Source: UBA4823 sp034436035
GTDB lineage: Bacteria; Chloroflexota; Anaerolineae; Anaerolineales; UBA4823
Reading direction: 5' to 3'
Assembly: GCA_034436035.1 (NCBI GenBank)
Contig: DAOTVW010000027.1
Coordinates: 1-38,213 of the forward strand
Length of the DNA: 38,213 nucleotides
A model generated the notes under the pieces. It did no database searches and was not told the origin of the DNA. It saw only the letters and a program-made list of their open reading frames with translations. Both the position numbers and the translations under genes were made by a program. Shown here one piece after another: positions 13,945-21,802 of the stretch (its first letter is position 1; every line of letters begins with the position of its first letter).

Positions 13945-16371
13945 ATGACGGATACGAAACAAGTAGTTTTACCGGTAACCGGTATGACCTGTGCCAACTG
14001 CGTTGCTACCATTGAGCGCAACCTGAAGAAGGTCAACGGTGTCACTACCGCCAATGTTAATTTATCTTCGGAACGGGCAGTGGTAGAGTTTAACCCGCAA
14101 TTAACCGATTTGAAGAGCATTATGGCGCGGGTCGAGAAAGCCGGTTATGGCATCGCTACAGGACAAGCTGAGTTTTACTTGAGAGATGCAGGGGATCAAA
14201 CTGACCTGAATCGTTTAGCCAGCAAGCTCAAGGAGATGGATGGCGTTCTCGATGTCCAGACGAATCTCGTAACGCATCGTGTCGATATCAAATATATTCC
14301 AACCTTAATAAATCAGTCCGATCTTCGCACAAGAATTTATAAAAGCGGGTTTTCCTTGCTGGAAACCAAAGTAGAAGATGAAGATGCAGAACAACATGCC
14401 CGTCAACGTGAAATCCAACAACAGTTACATTATTTGATGGTGGGGTTGATATTTACTGTACCCCTATTTATCTTTTCGATGGCTCGGGATTTCAACCTTT
14501 TGCCCCATCAGATCGCTCATTCTAGTTGGGCAAATATATTGATGGGTTTGTTGGCGAGCCCGGTTCAATTTTATGTCGGCTGGCAATATTATGTAGGAGC
14601 CTATAAAGCAATCCGCAATAGATCTGCTAACATGGATGTTTTAATCGCATTGGGTTCTTCTGCCGCTTATTTTTATAGTATCCCAATCGCTTTAGGAATA
14701 CTAGAGGGGCATGTTTATTTTGAAACCGCTGCGATGATTATCACATTGATCAAAGTCGGAAAATATCTCGAAGCGCGCGCGAAAGGTCATACAAGTGAAG
14801 CAATCAAGAAGCTGGTTTCGTTACGTCCCAAGAACGCTCATGTCCTCCGTGATGGGAACGAAATCGATGTTCCCGTGGATGAAGTGCGTGTAGGTGATAT
14901 TATCTTTGTCCATCCCGGTGAAAAGATACCCGTAGATGGGATTGTGATTGAAGGGCACTCCACGGTGGATGAGGCTATGCTGACCGGGGAGTCGATGCCG
15001 GTAGACAAGGCGATAGGAAGCAATGTATTTGGCGCCACAATCAATAAGATGGGATTTCTAAAAGTGGAAGCGACCAAAGTTGGAAAGGACACTGCACTGG
15101 CTCAAATCATCCGGCTAGTGGAAGAAGCGCAAGGCAGCAAGGCGCCTATTCAAAAGATTGCTGATCAAGTTTCAGCTGTTTTTGTCCCAATTGTGATTTT
15201 GATTGCGCTGATCACTTTTCTCATCTGGTTCTTTATCGTCCCCAATTTCCATCCAGGGATGTCCGAAATACTTTCTACAGCTATTATCCGTATGGTTGCA
15301 GTGTTGGTGATTGCCTGTCCATGTGCGATGGGTTTAGCGACACCGACAGCGGTTATGGTTGGAACAGGGCGCGGTGCTGAGCTTGGTATTTTGATAAAAT
15401 CAGGCGAAGCGTTGGAAAGAGCTGGGAAGGCAACCACAATTGTTTTCGATAAAACTGGAACGATTACGAAAGGACAACCAAAGGTTACCGATGTGATTGT
15501 TCTTAATCCGGAGATGGATGAAAATCGAATATTACAATTGTGCGGTTCGTTAGAAAAAGGGAGTGAGCATCCGTTGGGTGAAGCGATTGTTGCAGAGGCA
15601 ACAGAGAGAAGCTTGAGTTTAATAAACCCGGATAGATTCAATGCCATTGCTGGTGTGGGTGTTGAAGGGGAAGTGGATGGATTTTACATCATTATTGCCA
15701 ACCGATTAGGAGTACAAATCAGTGACAGCGAAATACACCAGTATCAATCCATCATTGATCAATTAGAACAAGAAGCGAAAACAGTGGTTTATGTAAATAT
15801 CAACGGAAAATTACATGCGATATTTGCTATCGCAGATACAATAAAACCGAATGCAGAAAAGACAGTAACAGAATTAAAGAAAATGGGTTTGAAAGTGGCG
15901 ATGATAACCGGGGATAATCAAAAGGTAGCCAGTGTTATTGCAAATAAAATTGGTATTGATTTCGTATTCGCGGAGATACTGCCGGGTGAAAAAGCTGCGC
16001 AAGTCAAAGCTTTACAGGAAAAGGGTGAAATCGTCGGCATGGTTGGCGATGGAGTCAATGATGCGCCCGCTTTAGCACAGGCGGATGTTGGAATTGCGAT
16101 AGGTAGTGGCACGGATGTGGCAATCGCTGCCGCACCAATTGTCCTGATTCGAGAGGATATTTCCAGTGTTGTAACCGCCATTCGTTTATCGAGAAAGACC
16201 CTGCAAACCATCAAACAGAATTTATTTTGGGCATTTTTTTACAATATTATCTTAATTCCAGCTGCTGCTTTGGGATATCTCAACCCGATGCTTGCTGCTG
16301 GCGCGATGGCGTTTAGTAGCGTCTTTGTTGTGTCCAACAGTCTTCGATTAAGAAAAATACCCTTAAACTAA
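13945..16371 (+). CDS. copA: P1B-type copper-transporting ATPase
   Basis: This is an 808-residue Cu(I) export pump. The first HMA domain carries GMTCANC (Cys16, Cys19). A second HMA-like domain (about 73-140) keeps the fold pattern but has no CxxC, so it should not bind copper in the usual way. The core has TGE (347-349), the CPC ion site (458-460), phosphorylation Asp502 in DKTGT, the SEHPLGEAI nucleotide-binding motif, GDGVND (701-706) and the C-terminal MAFSSVFVVSNSLRL helix with the MxxSS ligand motif. It is the last gene of the copper operon. Its 3' end recurs as a fossil at 20582-20645. Confidence 0.96.
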   Translation: MTDTKQVVLPVTGMTCANCVATIERNLKKVNGVTTANVNLSSERAVVEFNPQLTDLKSIMARVEKAGYGIATGQAEFYLRDAGDQTDLNRLASKLKEMDGVLDVQTNLVTHRVDIKYIPTLINQSDLRTRIYKSGFSLLETKVEDEDAEQHARQREIQQQLHYLMVGLIFTVPLFIFSMARDFNLLPHQIAHSSWANILMGLLASPVQFYVGWQYYVGAYKAIRNRSANMDVLIALGSSAAYFYSIPIALGILEGHVYFETAAMIITLIKVGKYLEARAKGHTSEAIKKLVSLRPKNAHVLRDGNEIDVPVDEVRVGDIIFVHPGEKIPVDGIVIEGHSTVDEAMLTGESMPVDKAIGSNVFGATINKMGFLKVEATKVGKDTALAQIIRLVEEAQGSKAPIQKIADQVSAVFVPIVILIALITFLIWFFIVPNFHPGMSEILSTAIIRMVAVLVIACPCAMGLATPTAVMVGTGRGAELGILIKSGEALERAGKATTIVFDKTGTITKGQPKVTDVIVLNPEMDENRILQLCGSLEKGSEHPLGEAIVAEATERSLSLINPDRFNAIAGVGVEGEVDGFYIIIANRLGVQISDSEIHQYQSIIDQLEQEAKTVVYVNINGKLHAIFAIADTIKPNAEKTVTELKKMGLKVAMITGDNQKVASVIANKIGIDFVFAEILPGEKAAQVKALQEKGEIVGMVGDGVNDAPALAQADVGIAIGSGTDVAIAAAPIVLIREDISSVVTAIRLSRKTLQTIKQNLFWAFFYNIILIPAAALGYLNPMLAAGAMAFSSVFVVSNSLRLRKIPLN

Positions 16372-16388
16372 AAATTGTCCTTGACCTT
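16325..16388 (+). repeat. left copy of a 64-bp direct repeat (copA 3' end)
   Basis: This stretch covers the last 15 or so codons of copA and 17 bases beyond its stop. It aligns without gaps to 20582-20645, with 58 of 64 positions identical by hand count. Outside these limits the two sites share nothing, so the repeat marks the edges of the 4.2-kb accessory segment between them. Confidence 0.85.
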
Positions 16389-16560
16389 GTGCAGGGAAAA
16401 TGACACTTCAATTGAAAAAGGAAATGTCACCTTGTAAAGAATTGTAAACCAATGAAAATAAAGGCATCCCGAAGCTATATTGTTTTTTTTATTTTATGTC
16501 TATATTAACCAGTGGCTTACGCCAGGGATAATGGGCGGGTGGTTTCCAAGGCTGAATTCA

Positions 16561-16783
16561 TCCCGATTACCATGTGCTAGAGCTGCTATCCTCTCTCCCG
16601 ATAAGCTGTAACCAAACGACGAAAATAACGGACAGATATACCTAATAAATCCACCGCTGTTCTTGCAGTTATCTTTTTGGCTTTGTACCTCCTTTTCCTG
16701 CTAGCGGAGCTATGGGGTCGCAACCATTTATTAAATTTGTGTTGTTCTTTGATTGTCATCGCCTTGTTTCCATAAGGTGACAT
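16561..16783 (-). pseudogene. frameshifted transposase N-terminal remnant
   Basis: From an ATG at 16783 the minus strand encodes a 65-residue basic peptide ending KKITARTAVDLLGISVRYFR then RLVTAYRERG, a helix-turn-helix typical of transposase N-termini. It hits a TAG at 16586. One base out of frame, the DNA continues with IAALAHGNRD, matching the AHGNRGR motif that follows this helix-turn-helix in ISNCY/IS1202-like transposases. A single-base deletion thus broke the gene, and no catalytic domain remains downstream. I did not find terminal inverted repeats. Confidence 0.7.
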
Positions 16784-16839
16784 TTTAGCGAAATATTTAA
16801 TTGGTTACCAATTCGCTGAAAAATAACATATTGTAACTA

Positions 16840-16867
16840 TTGACTTTTAGGTATGGGGTTCTATAAT
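16840..16867 (+). promoter_or_regulatory. strong sigma-70-type promoter
   Basis: TTGACT (16840-16845) and a perfect TATAAT (16862-16867) are separated by 16 bases. They lie about 125 bases before the membrane protein gene at 16993 and are the clearest promoter inside the accessory insert. Confidence 0.7.
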
Positions 16868-16992
16868 ATTATTATAGAAACTAATGAGTGGAATTATTTT
16901 CACTATTTTGAAGTTTAGTGAGAATCATTCTAACTAAATAGTTCGGTGGAATAGGTAGTATCGCCAAAGCAAAGGAGAAAGGAGTATATGGC

Positions 16993-17397
16993 ATGGAGAC
17001 AGACCTCAGACTCGTCTGGTTACGACGAGTCTTATTCATTAAGACCATTATCACTATTCTATTGTGGGGGTTACCCGCCCTTATTGGACCTTTGTCCCTT
17101 CTCGCTATGCTTGGAATACCCATCCCTGAAGATCCCATCTACCTCAGATTCTTTGGCGGAGCGGCTACTGCTTGGGGAGTCGCCTATTGGTTCGCATACA
17201 GAGATCCCCTTCGCAATGTAGCAATTCTCAAGGCGGGGTTAATCGATAATGCCTTACCTACACTTGTCATTGTCTTGCTGGGGATTACGGTAGGAATTTC
17301 TAGCGTATTCATTTGGATATCCGGTCTTCTTACGGGCTTATTCTTTTTGCTATTCTTGCTGCTAATGCCCAAAGAAGAAAGAGGTGTGGCAAGCTAA
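16993..17397 (+). CDS. small four-helix membrane protein, unknown function
   Basis: The 134 residues form about four membrane helices (roughly 14-42, 50-70, 86-107 and 108-127). Short basic and acidic ends (LRLVWLRR at the start, PKEERG at the end) flank them, and YWFAYRDPLRN forms a central loop. AAAGGAGAAAGGAG lies directly before the chosen ATG at 16993; an ATG at 16988 opens a different frame that lacks membrane character. A strong promoter lies upstream. It is part of the accessory insert. I do not recognise the family. Confidence 0.75.
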   Translation: METDLRLVWLRRVLFIKTIITILLWGLPALIGPLSLLAMLGIPIPEDPIYLRFFGGAATAWGVAYWFAYRDPLRNVAILKAGLIDNALPTLVIVLLGITVGISSVFIWISGLLTGLFFLLFLLLMPKEERGVAS

Positions 17398-17422
17398 CGT
17401 CCAATTAAAATTGATCTGCTTT

Positions 17423-17497
17423 ACCTGCGCGTCCAGCCGACAAGCTTCACCTCGCTGTGCTCGGCTTATTGCAGGTGAAGCGCATACCGGTGGGCAG
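17423..17497 (+). other. hairpin-rich attC-like remnant
   Basis: GCTTCACCT (17444-17452) and AGGTGAAGC (17473-17481) are perfect inverted repeats across 20 bases. CCTGC at 17424-17428 can also pair with GCAGG at 17471-17475. The right end, CCGGTGGGCAGC, is one base short of an integron-type GTTGGGC core. This resembles the right half of an attC site located just after a small cassette-like gene. No integrase gene is visible, and the left core is not convincing. Confidence 0.3.
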
Positions 17498-17523
17498 CTA
17501 GAAAGTACGGAAAGGAGATCACG

Positions 17524-17774
17524 ATGAAATAAGAGCAGGCAATCATTGGGACGAAAGGCATTATGGTGAAGCTATTAAGAGCGCTTGACCTTGCCTCTGA
17601 AATGGAGGGCATAGCAGAGCGCTAATTTAGAATGTGCCTGGTGACTATAAAACCTGGAAGATCTTCGGCCCGATTCACGACCATAAAGACGAGCTGGCTT
17701 TTGTCTATCCTCTTCAAGGAACAATCATTGACCATCGAAATGGGGTAACTAAGGGATATGGGGGAGTGAGCTAG
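17524..17774 (+). pseudogene. decayed gene of unknown function
   Basis: A good ribosome binding site (AAAGGAGAT, 17511-17519) precedes an ATG at 17524, but the third codon is TAA. Past that stop the same frame encodes EQAIIGTKGIMVKLLRALDL and ends at 17625. A second frame, open from 17631 to a TAG at 17772, encodes DYKTWKIFGPIHDHKDELAF then VYPLQGTIIDHRNG. The pattern fits a gene broken by a nonsense change and a frameshift. No family is recognised. The 240 bases after it, up to 18018, hold nothing I can identify. Confidence 0.4.
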
Positions 17775-18018
17775 CCCGAAGATATGAACACCATGCAATG
17801 GCTTGATAATTAAGGAATAGCGCCATTAATGGTGATCTCAGCCAATATAATCAGGCAATAGTAAGCTCAGGCCAGACATTTACACTGATCGCCGCCTCAT
17901 AACGCGCTCCTGTAGACTCGTCATCAGTCACTGCACTCCTACCTTCTAGCAACTAAAATTGGATCGTTTGTGGTAATTTCTCAGAATAAACAAATTATGT
18001 TAAAAGGAAAATAACAAT

Positions 18019-18258
18019 ATGAAAAATGGAAAATGTCCAAAATGCAACTCTTCTACAGTTTATAAATGTACAAGAGGTATTGATTGGGGTAGTAAATCAC
18101 AATGGTTAGAAGTATGGATCGAAGAAACCGATTCGCGAACTAATCAATGGGCAGGATTTGATAGTTATGTATGTTCAAATTGCGGATATTTTGAAACGTA
18201 TATTACTGATGATGCTGCAATAAATGAAATCAAGGCAAAATGGGAAAAAGTCATATAA
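18019..18258 (+). CDS. small zinc-ribbon protein
   Basis: This 79-residue protein has two Cys pairs, GKCPKCNSST near the start and YVCSNCGYFETYI near residues 48-62, forming one four-Cys zinc ribbon. The middle is acidic and Trp-rich (DWGSKSQWLEVWIEE). TTAAAAGGAAA precedes the ATG. Small proteins of this type are common in accessory regions; the function is unknown. It stands alone between a decayed gene and a structured non-coding stretch. Confidence 0.7.
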   Translation: MKNGKCPKCNSSTVYKCTRGIDWGSKSQWLEVWIEETDSRTNQWAGFDSYVCSNCGYFETYITDDAAINEIKAKWEKVI

Positions 18259-18296
18259 GGAATGACAAACAATTGAACAAAGAAAATAAAATTCTG

Positions 18297-18438
18297 GGAA
18301 ATGGCGCCCAACACGCGGCTTCTGTGAATTTGGCCAAATCTCAAAGGTAGAACATTGAACAGCCATTTCCATTTACTACCTAAAATGGTAATTCCAAATA
18401 GGAGGCGGCTAAGAGGTTAAACCACTGCGCGGTTAGCC
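18297..18438 (+). other. structured non-coding stretch after the zinc-ribbon gene
   Basis: GGAAATGGC (18297-18305) pairs exactly with GCCATTTCC (18362-18370). Inside lies the 12-base palindrome ATTTGGCCAAAT (18328-18339). A second dyad, GGCTAA (18407-18412) and TTAGCC (18433-18438), follows. GCCCAAC (18306-18312) and GTTAAAC (18416-18422) fit the RYYYAAC and GTTRRRY cores of an attC site but are not complementary to each other. It could be an attC remnant or a terminator-like structure. Confidence 0.3.
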
Positions 18439-18461
18439 ATCTAAGATTCTCGGAGGTTATT

Positions 18462-19490
18462 ATGCCACCAAATTTATGGTTAATTTACTCACTTATGCTG
18501 AAAAGCCGTTTGTTTGAAGAAGCCATTGCTAGACTCTGGCATGACGGCTTGATCTCGGGTGAAATGCATCTTGGAACGGGCGAAGAAGCGATCATCGCGG
18601 GCGTTGTTGCGCACTTGCGTGAATACGACGCCATGGCTCTGGATCATCGCAGCACCGCAGCCTTGCTTATGCGAGGTGTAGACCCCGTATTGATCCTGCG
18701 TGAGCTCCTTGGTTATCCAGACGGGTTGTGCGGCGGTATGGGCGGGCATATGCACCTGTTTTCTAAAGAATACTTGGCTGCTTCTTCAGGGATTGTCGGC
18801 GCAGAAGGACCCATTGCGGCTGGCTTTGCGCTATCGGCACAACAGTTACACTTAGGGGCGATCGCGGTTGCCTTTTTCGGTGAAGGGGCAATGAATCAAG
18901 GCATGTTGATGGAGTCGCTGAACCTGACTTCGGCTTGGAATTTGCCTGTGTTGTTTGTCTGCAAAGATGATGGTTGGGCAATTACAACACAGTCCAAAAA
19001 GGTGACCGGCGGAGATTTGAATGAACGAGCGCGTGGGTTAGGCATCCCCGCTGTCGAAGTTGACGGTTGTAATGTATTCGAGGTGTGGGAAGCTTCTCAT
19101 TCAGCAATTGAACGCGCCCGTTCCGGTCAGGGACCGACCTTCCTGCATGCTCGCTGTGTTCATTTCGAGGGCCACTTTCTGGGTTTCCAATTGATACGAA
19201 TGGTGCGCAATCCAATCAGAGAAATGCCTGGAATCGCTATCCCTCTCACGCAGTCATTCTTACACTTTGGGGGGGTTGCATTACAGGAACGCCTGGCGGG
19301 ACTGAAAGTAGTTCTTGCGGCTGTCCTCGCAACGCTGCGAGATCCGCGGCAAGATTCAATCAATGACCCGCTTTGGCGTGCGCGCAAAACCCTCGAGTCA
19401 GAGCCGGTACGATTGCAAGAACTGGAAGACCAGGTTGAGAATGAGATAAGCAATGTGATATCAATTGCCCTTGCGGAGGTGCCATTATGA
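18462..19490 (+). CDS. 2-oxoacid (pyruvate/acetoin-type) dehydrogenase E1 alpha subunit
   Basis: This thiamine-diphosphate enzyme subunit has 342 residues. Visible family features are LGTGEEAIIAGVVAHLREYD, the DHRSTAALL region, CGGMGGHMHLF, and the ThDP/Mg motif GEGAMNQG (140-147). The late motif usually written EGH(F/Y)xGD reads EGHFLGFQ here, replacing an expected Asp. CTCGGAGG precedes the ATG. Its last 4 bases overlap the beta gene. No lipoyl E2 or E3 gene is nearby, so the complex partner and substrate (pyruvate, acetoin or a branched-chain keto acid) cannot be told. Sampled rows are visibly GC-richer than copA, supporting acquisition by transfer. Confidence 0.88.
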   Translation: MPPNLWLIYSLMLKSRLFEEAIARLWHDGLISGEMHLGTGEEAIIAGVVAHLREYDAMALDHRSTAALLMRGVDPVLILRELLGYPDGLCGGMGGHMHLFSKEYLAASSGIVGAEGPIAAGFALSAQQLHLGAIAVAFFGEGAMNQGMLMESLNLTSAWNLPVLFVCKDDGWAITTQSKKVTGGDLNERARGLGIPAVEVDGCNVFEVWEASHSAIERARSGQGPTFLHARCVHFEGHFLGFQLIRMVRNPIREMPGIAIPLTQSFLHFGGVALQERLAGLKVVLAAVLATLRDPRQDSINDPLWRARKTLESEPVRLQELEDQVENEISNVISIALAEVPL

Positions 19491-20497
19491 GAACCATGTA
19501 TTTCTCGCAGGCTGTTGATGATGCGCTCGCCCAAGCTATGGCAGATGACCCACGTATCATCCTTTTTGGAGAAGATACCCCGTTATTACGCCGTAACCTG
19601 CTTGTGCGCTTTGGACCCAGACGTGTGAGAGGTGCCCCCATCAGTGAAAGCGCCTTTCTGGGAGCCGGCGTTGCTGCAGCAATGGCCGGATTACGTCCGG
19701 TGGTGGAAATGTATATGGTGGATTTCTTCGGAGTATGCATGGATGCCTTGCTCAACCATGCAGCCAAAATCGAAGCGTTTTCAGGCGGTAAATGGACTGC
19801 GCCTATTGTTGTGCGCGCACCCTGTGGGGGTGGTTATGGCGACGGCGGGCAGCACGAACAGTCTTTATGGGGTTGGCTGGCACATATTCCAGGATTAACT
19901 GTGCTGGTTCCGTCAACACCATTGGATGCAGGTGGCTTGATATTGGCTGCCCTACAGCACGATGGGCCAGTTATCTTCCTCGAGCACAAACTCCTGTCAG
20001 AAACCTGGCTGGAGTTCCTTGGTTCAGGAGCGCGAAATACGGTGCATTTTGATGTTCCTACCGAAGGGATAAAAAGCACTGTGCCCCAAAAGTGGGAACC
20101 TCTTCCCATCGGTAAAGCCGTCCTTCGTCGGGCAGGAGATGATGTAACCATCATCAGCGTGGGTGTAGGTGTGCATCGCGCCTTAGAAGCTGCGCAAGCC
20201 CTTGAGGCTGAAGGAATTTCAGCAGGTGTGTTGGACTTGCGAACCATCTCTCCGCTGGACAAAACAGCGGTCTGTGAAACGGTGGCTCAAACTGGGCGTC
20301 TTTTAGTGGTGGACGAAGATTATGAAGGCTTTGGACTCTCAGGTGAGTTATCAGCGGTCGTGTTAGAGGCTGGCATATTCTGCAAGTATACCCGCGTCTG
20401 CACTCAGACAACCATCCCTTATGCCCGTCATTTGGAAGACCAGATTCTTCCTAACAAACAGCGTATCTGCGCCAGCGTTAGACAACTGATGCAGTGA
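19487..20497 (+). CDS. 2-oxoacid (pyruvate/acetoin-type) dehydrogenase E1 beta subunit
   Basis: The 336-residue partner of the alpha subunit forms the alpha2beta2 E1 tetramer. Characteristic segments are FSQAVDDALAQAMADDPRI, FGEDTP, ISESAFLGAGVAAAMAGLRP, GGYGDGGQHEQSLWGWLAHI, IFLEHKLL, and the C-terminal LDLRTISPLD and VVDEDYEGFGLSGEL. It starts in an ATGA overlap with the alpha gene, indicating coupled translation. After its stop comes the attC-like hairpin and the copA fossil rather than an E2 gene, so the operon is cut short. Confidence 0.9.
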   Translation: MRTMYFSQAVDDALAQAMADDPRIILFGEDTPLLRRNLLVRFGPRRVRGAPISESAFLGAGVAAAMAGLRPVVEMYMVDFFGVCMDALLNHAAKIEAFSGGKWTAPIVVRAPCGGGYGDGGQHEQSLWGWLAHIPGLTVLVPSTPLDAGGLILAALQHDGPVIFLEHKLLSETWLEFLGSGARNTVHFDVPTEGIKSTVPQKWEPLPIGKAVLRRAGDDVTIISVGVGVHRALEAAQALEAEGISAGVLDLRTISPLDKTAVCETVAQTGRLLVVDEDYEGFGLSGELSAVVLEAGIFCKYTRVCTQTTIPYARHLEDQILPNKQRICASVRQLMQ

Positions 20498-20527
20498 TTA
20501 TTATAAAAACGGAAAGCAATGATGGCT

Positions 20528-20586
20528 AACAACGGATTACAGTTGAACCCGCATAGAAAGTGGCACAACTAAACCCGGCCGTTGTT
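20528..20586 (+). other. two-stem attC-like hairpin at the right edge of the insert
   Basis: AACAACGG (20528-20535) pairs with CCGTTGTT (20579-20586), and further in AGTTG (20541-20545) pairs with CAACT (20566-20570). The two stems are separated by unpaired spacers of 5 and 8 bases and capped by a 20-base loop, which is the R/L arm layout of an integron attC. The cores GGCTAAC (20524-20530) and GTTGTAT (20584-20590) each match RYYYAAC or GTTRRRY at 6 of 7 positions. The outer right arm runs into the copA fossil at 20582. Confidence 0.4.
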
Positions 20587-20645
20587 GTATCCAACCGTCT
20601 TCGATAAAGGAATATACCCTTAAACTGAAAATTGTCCTTGACCTT
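20582..20645 (+). pseudogene. fossil of a copA 3' end (right copy of the direct repeat)
   Basis: The sequence aligns without gaps to 16325-16388. In the copA frame it reads VVSNRLR, stop, RNIPLN, stop, against VVSNSLRLRKIPLN in the intact pump, so it is a decayed C-terminal tail. It directly precedes the transpeptidase gene. This implies that a copA gene once abutted that gene before the 4.2-kb segment came in between. Confidence 0.85.
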
Positions 20646-20694
20646 AAGGCAAGATGGGGTTAACCTTAAGCAAAATTTGATTTCTGTGTTCAGA

Positions 20695-21795
20695 ATGGAA
20701 GATCCAATTATTAATCGACGCGAATTCTTAAAACTTAGTGGTTATGGGATCGCTGGGCTGTTGTTTGGGTATAAAATGCGTGTCCTGGCTGACGAACCGT
20801 TTCCGCAAGGAGAAAAACTTGGGCGCGTGTTTTCAATGGTCGAATTGAAATCGAGACCGGATATCGATGCCCAGACAGTTGGTGTTCTCTATGATGACGC
20901 GGTTGTTGTTTGGCAAAAAGAGGTTGTAGGGCGGCATCCGTACCGTTATAAACAACGCTTTGTCGAAACGCCACAAGGCTATATTTGGTCATCTGATTTA
21001 CAACCCTGCGAGAACAAGGTGAATAACCCGGTGGACAAACTTCCGGATTCAAGCCTGGGACCGGGAATGTGGGTTGAGGTTACCATCCCATGGGTAGATA
21101 TTGTGTTAGAGAGGGAGCCGATCAGCCCGGGTTTCAAAATTAGAACCGAGCAAGGTTTACCCCTTCGATTGTATTATAGCCAGATTTTATGGGTGGATCA
21201 GATAAAAAAAGATGATCAAGGGCAAACTTGGTATCGGATCAATGAAAAATATGGCTATGGCGATCTCTTTTGGGCAAAAGCAGAAGCGTTCCGCCCATTG
21301 ACAGAAGATGATGTTTCCCCGATCCATGCGGATGTGGAAGAGAAACTTGTCGTTGTGAATGTAGAAGAAAAAATTCAAACCCTATCCTGTTTCGAAGGCA
21401 ATCGAGAAGTCTATTACTGCCGTATTTCAGGAGGGAAAAAATATGACCCGGATGGAAAATTTTTAGGTCACTCCTCAACACCCACTGGTGAAATGAGCAT
21501 CTGGCGGAAACAGATCTCTACTCACATGAGCGGCGGAACATCTGGCGCCGGCTATGATTTACCAGGGATAGGTTGGACATGTTTGTTTTCCGGCGAAGGT
21601 GTGGCTATTCATTCTACATTCTGGCATAATAATTTTGGCGGTGAACTCATGTCACATGGTTGTGTCAATGCCAGCCCAAAAGATGCCCAATGGGTTTTCC
21701 GCTGGACAAATCCACCAGTTAAGTACGATCCTGGTGATTTATACTCAAAAGATACGGATATACCCCCAACAAAAGTAAAGGTAGTGGAAGGATAG
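20695..21795 (+). CDS. Tat-exported L,D-transpeptidase (YkuD)
   Basis: This is a 366-residue peptidoglycan cross-linking or modifying enzyme. The ATG at 20695 is preferred because it begins MEDPIINRREFLKLSG with a twin-arginine motif (Arg8, Arg9) and a hydrophobic stretch GIAGLLFGY; the frame is open back to 20632 but that part overlaps the copA fossil. SH3-like segments (about 40-200) precede the YkuD domain, whose catalytic motif is SHGCVN (His321, Cys323) with the upstream His in GVAIHSTFWHNN. CcdA follows after 7 bases. Confidence 0.88.
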   Translation: MEDPIINRREFLKLSGYGIAGLLFGYKMRVLADEPFPQGEKLGRVFSMVELKSRPDIDAQTVGVLYDDAVVVWQKEVVGRHPYRYKQRFVETPQGYIWSSDLQPCENKVNNPVDKLPDSSLGPGMWVEVTIPWVDIVLEREPISPGFKIRTEQGLPLRLYYSQILWVDQIKKDDQGQTWYRINEKYGYGDLFWAKAEAFRPLTEDDVSPIHADVEEKLVVVNVEEKIQTLSCFEGNREVYYCRISGGKKYDPDGKFLGHSSTPTGEMSIWRKQISTHMSGGTSGAGYDLPGIGWTCLFSGEGVAIHSTFWHNNFGGELMSHGCVNASPKDAQWVFRWTNPPVKYDPGDLYSKDTDIPPTKVKVVEG

Positions 21796-21802
21796 GCTGT
21801 TT

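Noticed and set aside
15165..15647. 160-residue minus-strand frame inside copA
   Set aside because: Antisense to the CPC and phosphorylation-site region of copA; composition is typical of a shadow frame.
16988..17221. 77-residue frame starting at the earlier ATG before the membrane protein
   Set aside because: The frame at 16993 has better spacing to the ribosome binding site and encodes coherent membrane helices; this one does not.
19834..20262. 142-residue minus-strand frame within the E1 beta gene
   Set aside because: Contained in a gene with strong dehydrogenase motifs; high-GC DNA often leaves such open shadow frames.
20632..20694. Upstream extension of the L,D-transpeptidase
   Set aside because: The extra 21 residues come from the copA fossil and its flank and would bury the twin-arginine signal; the ATG at 20695 is better.
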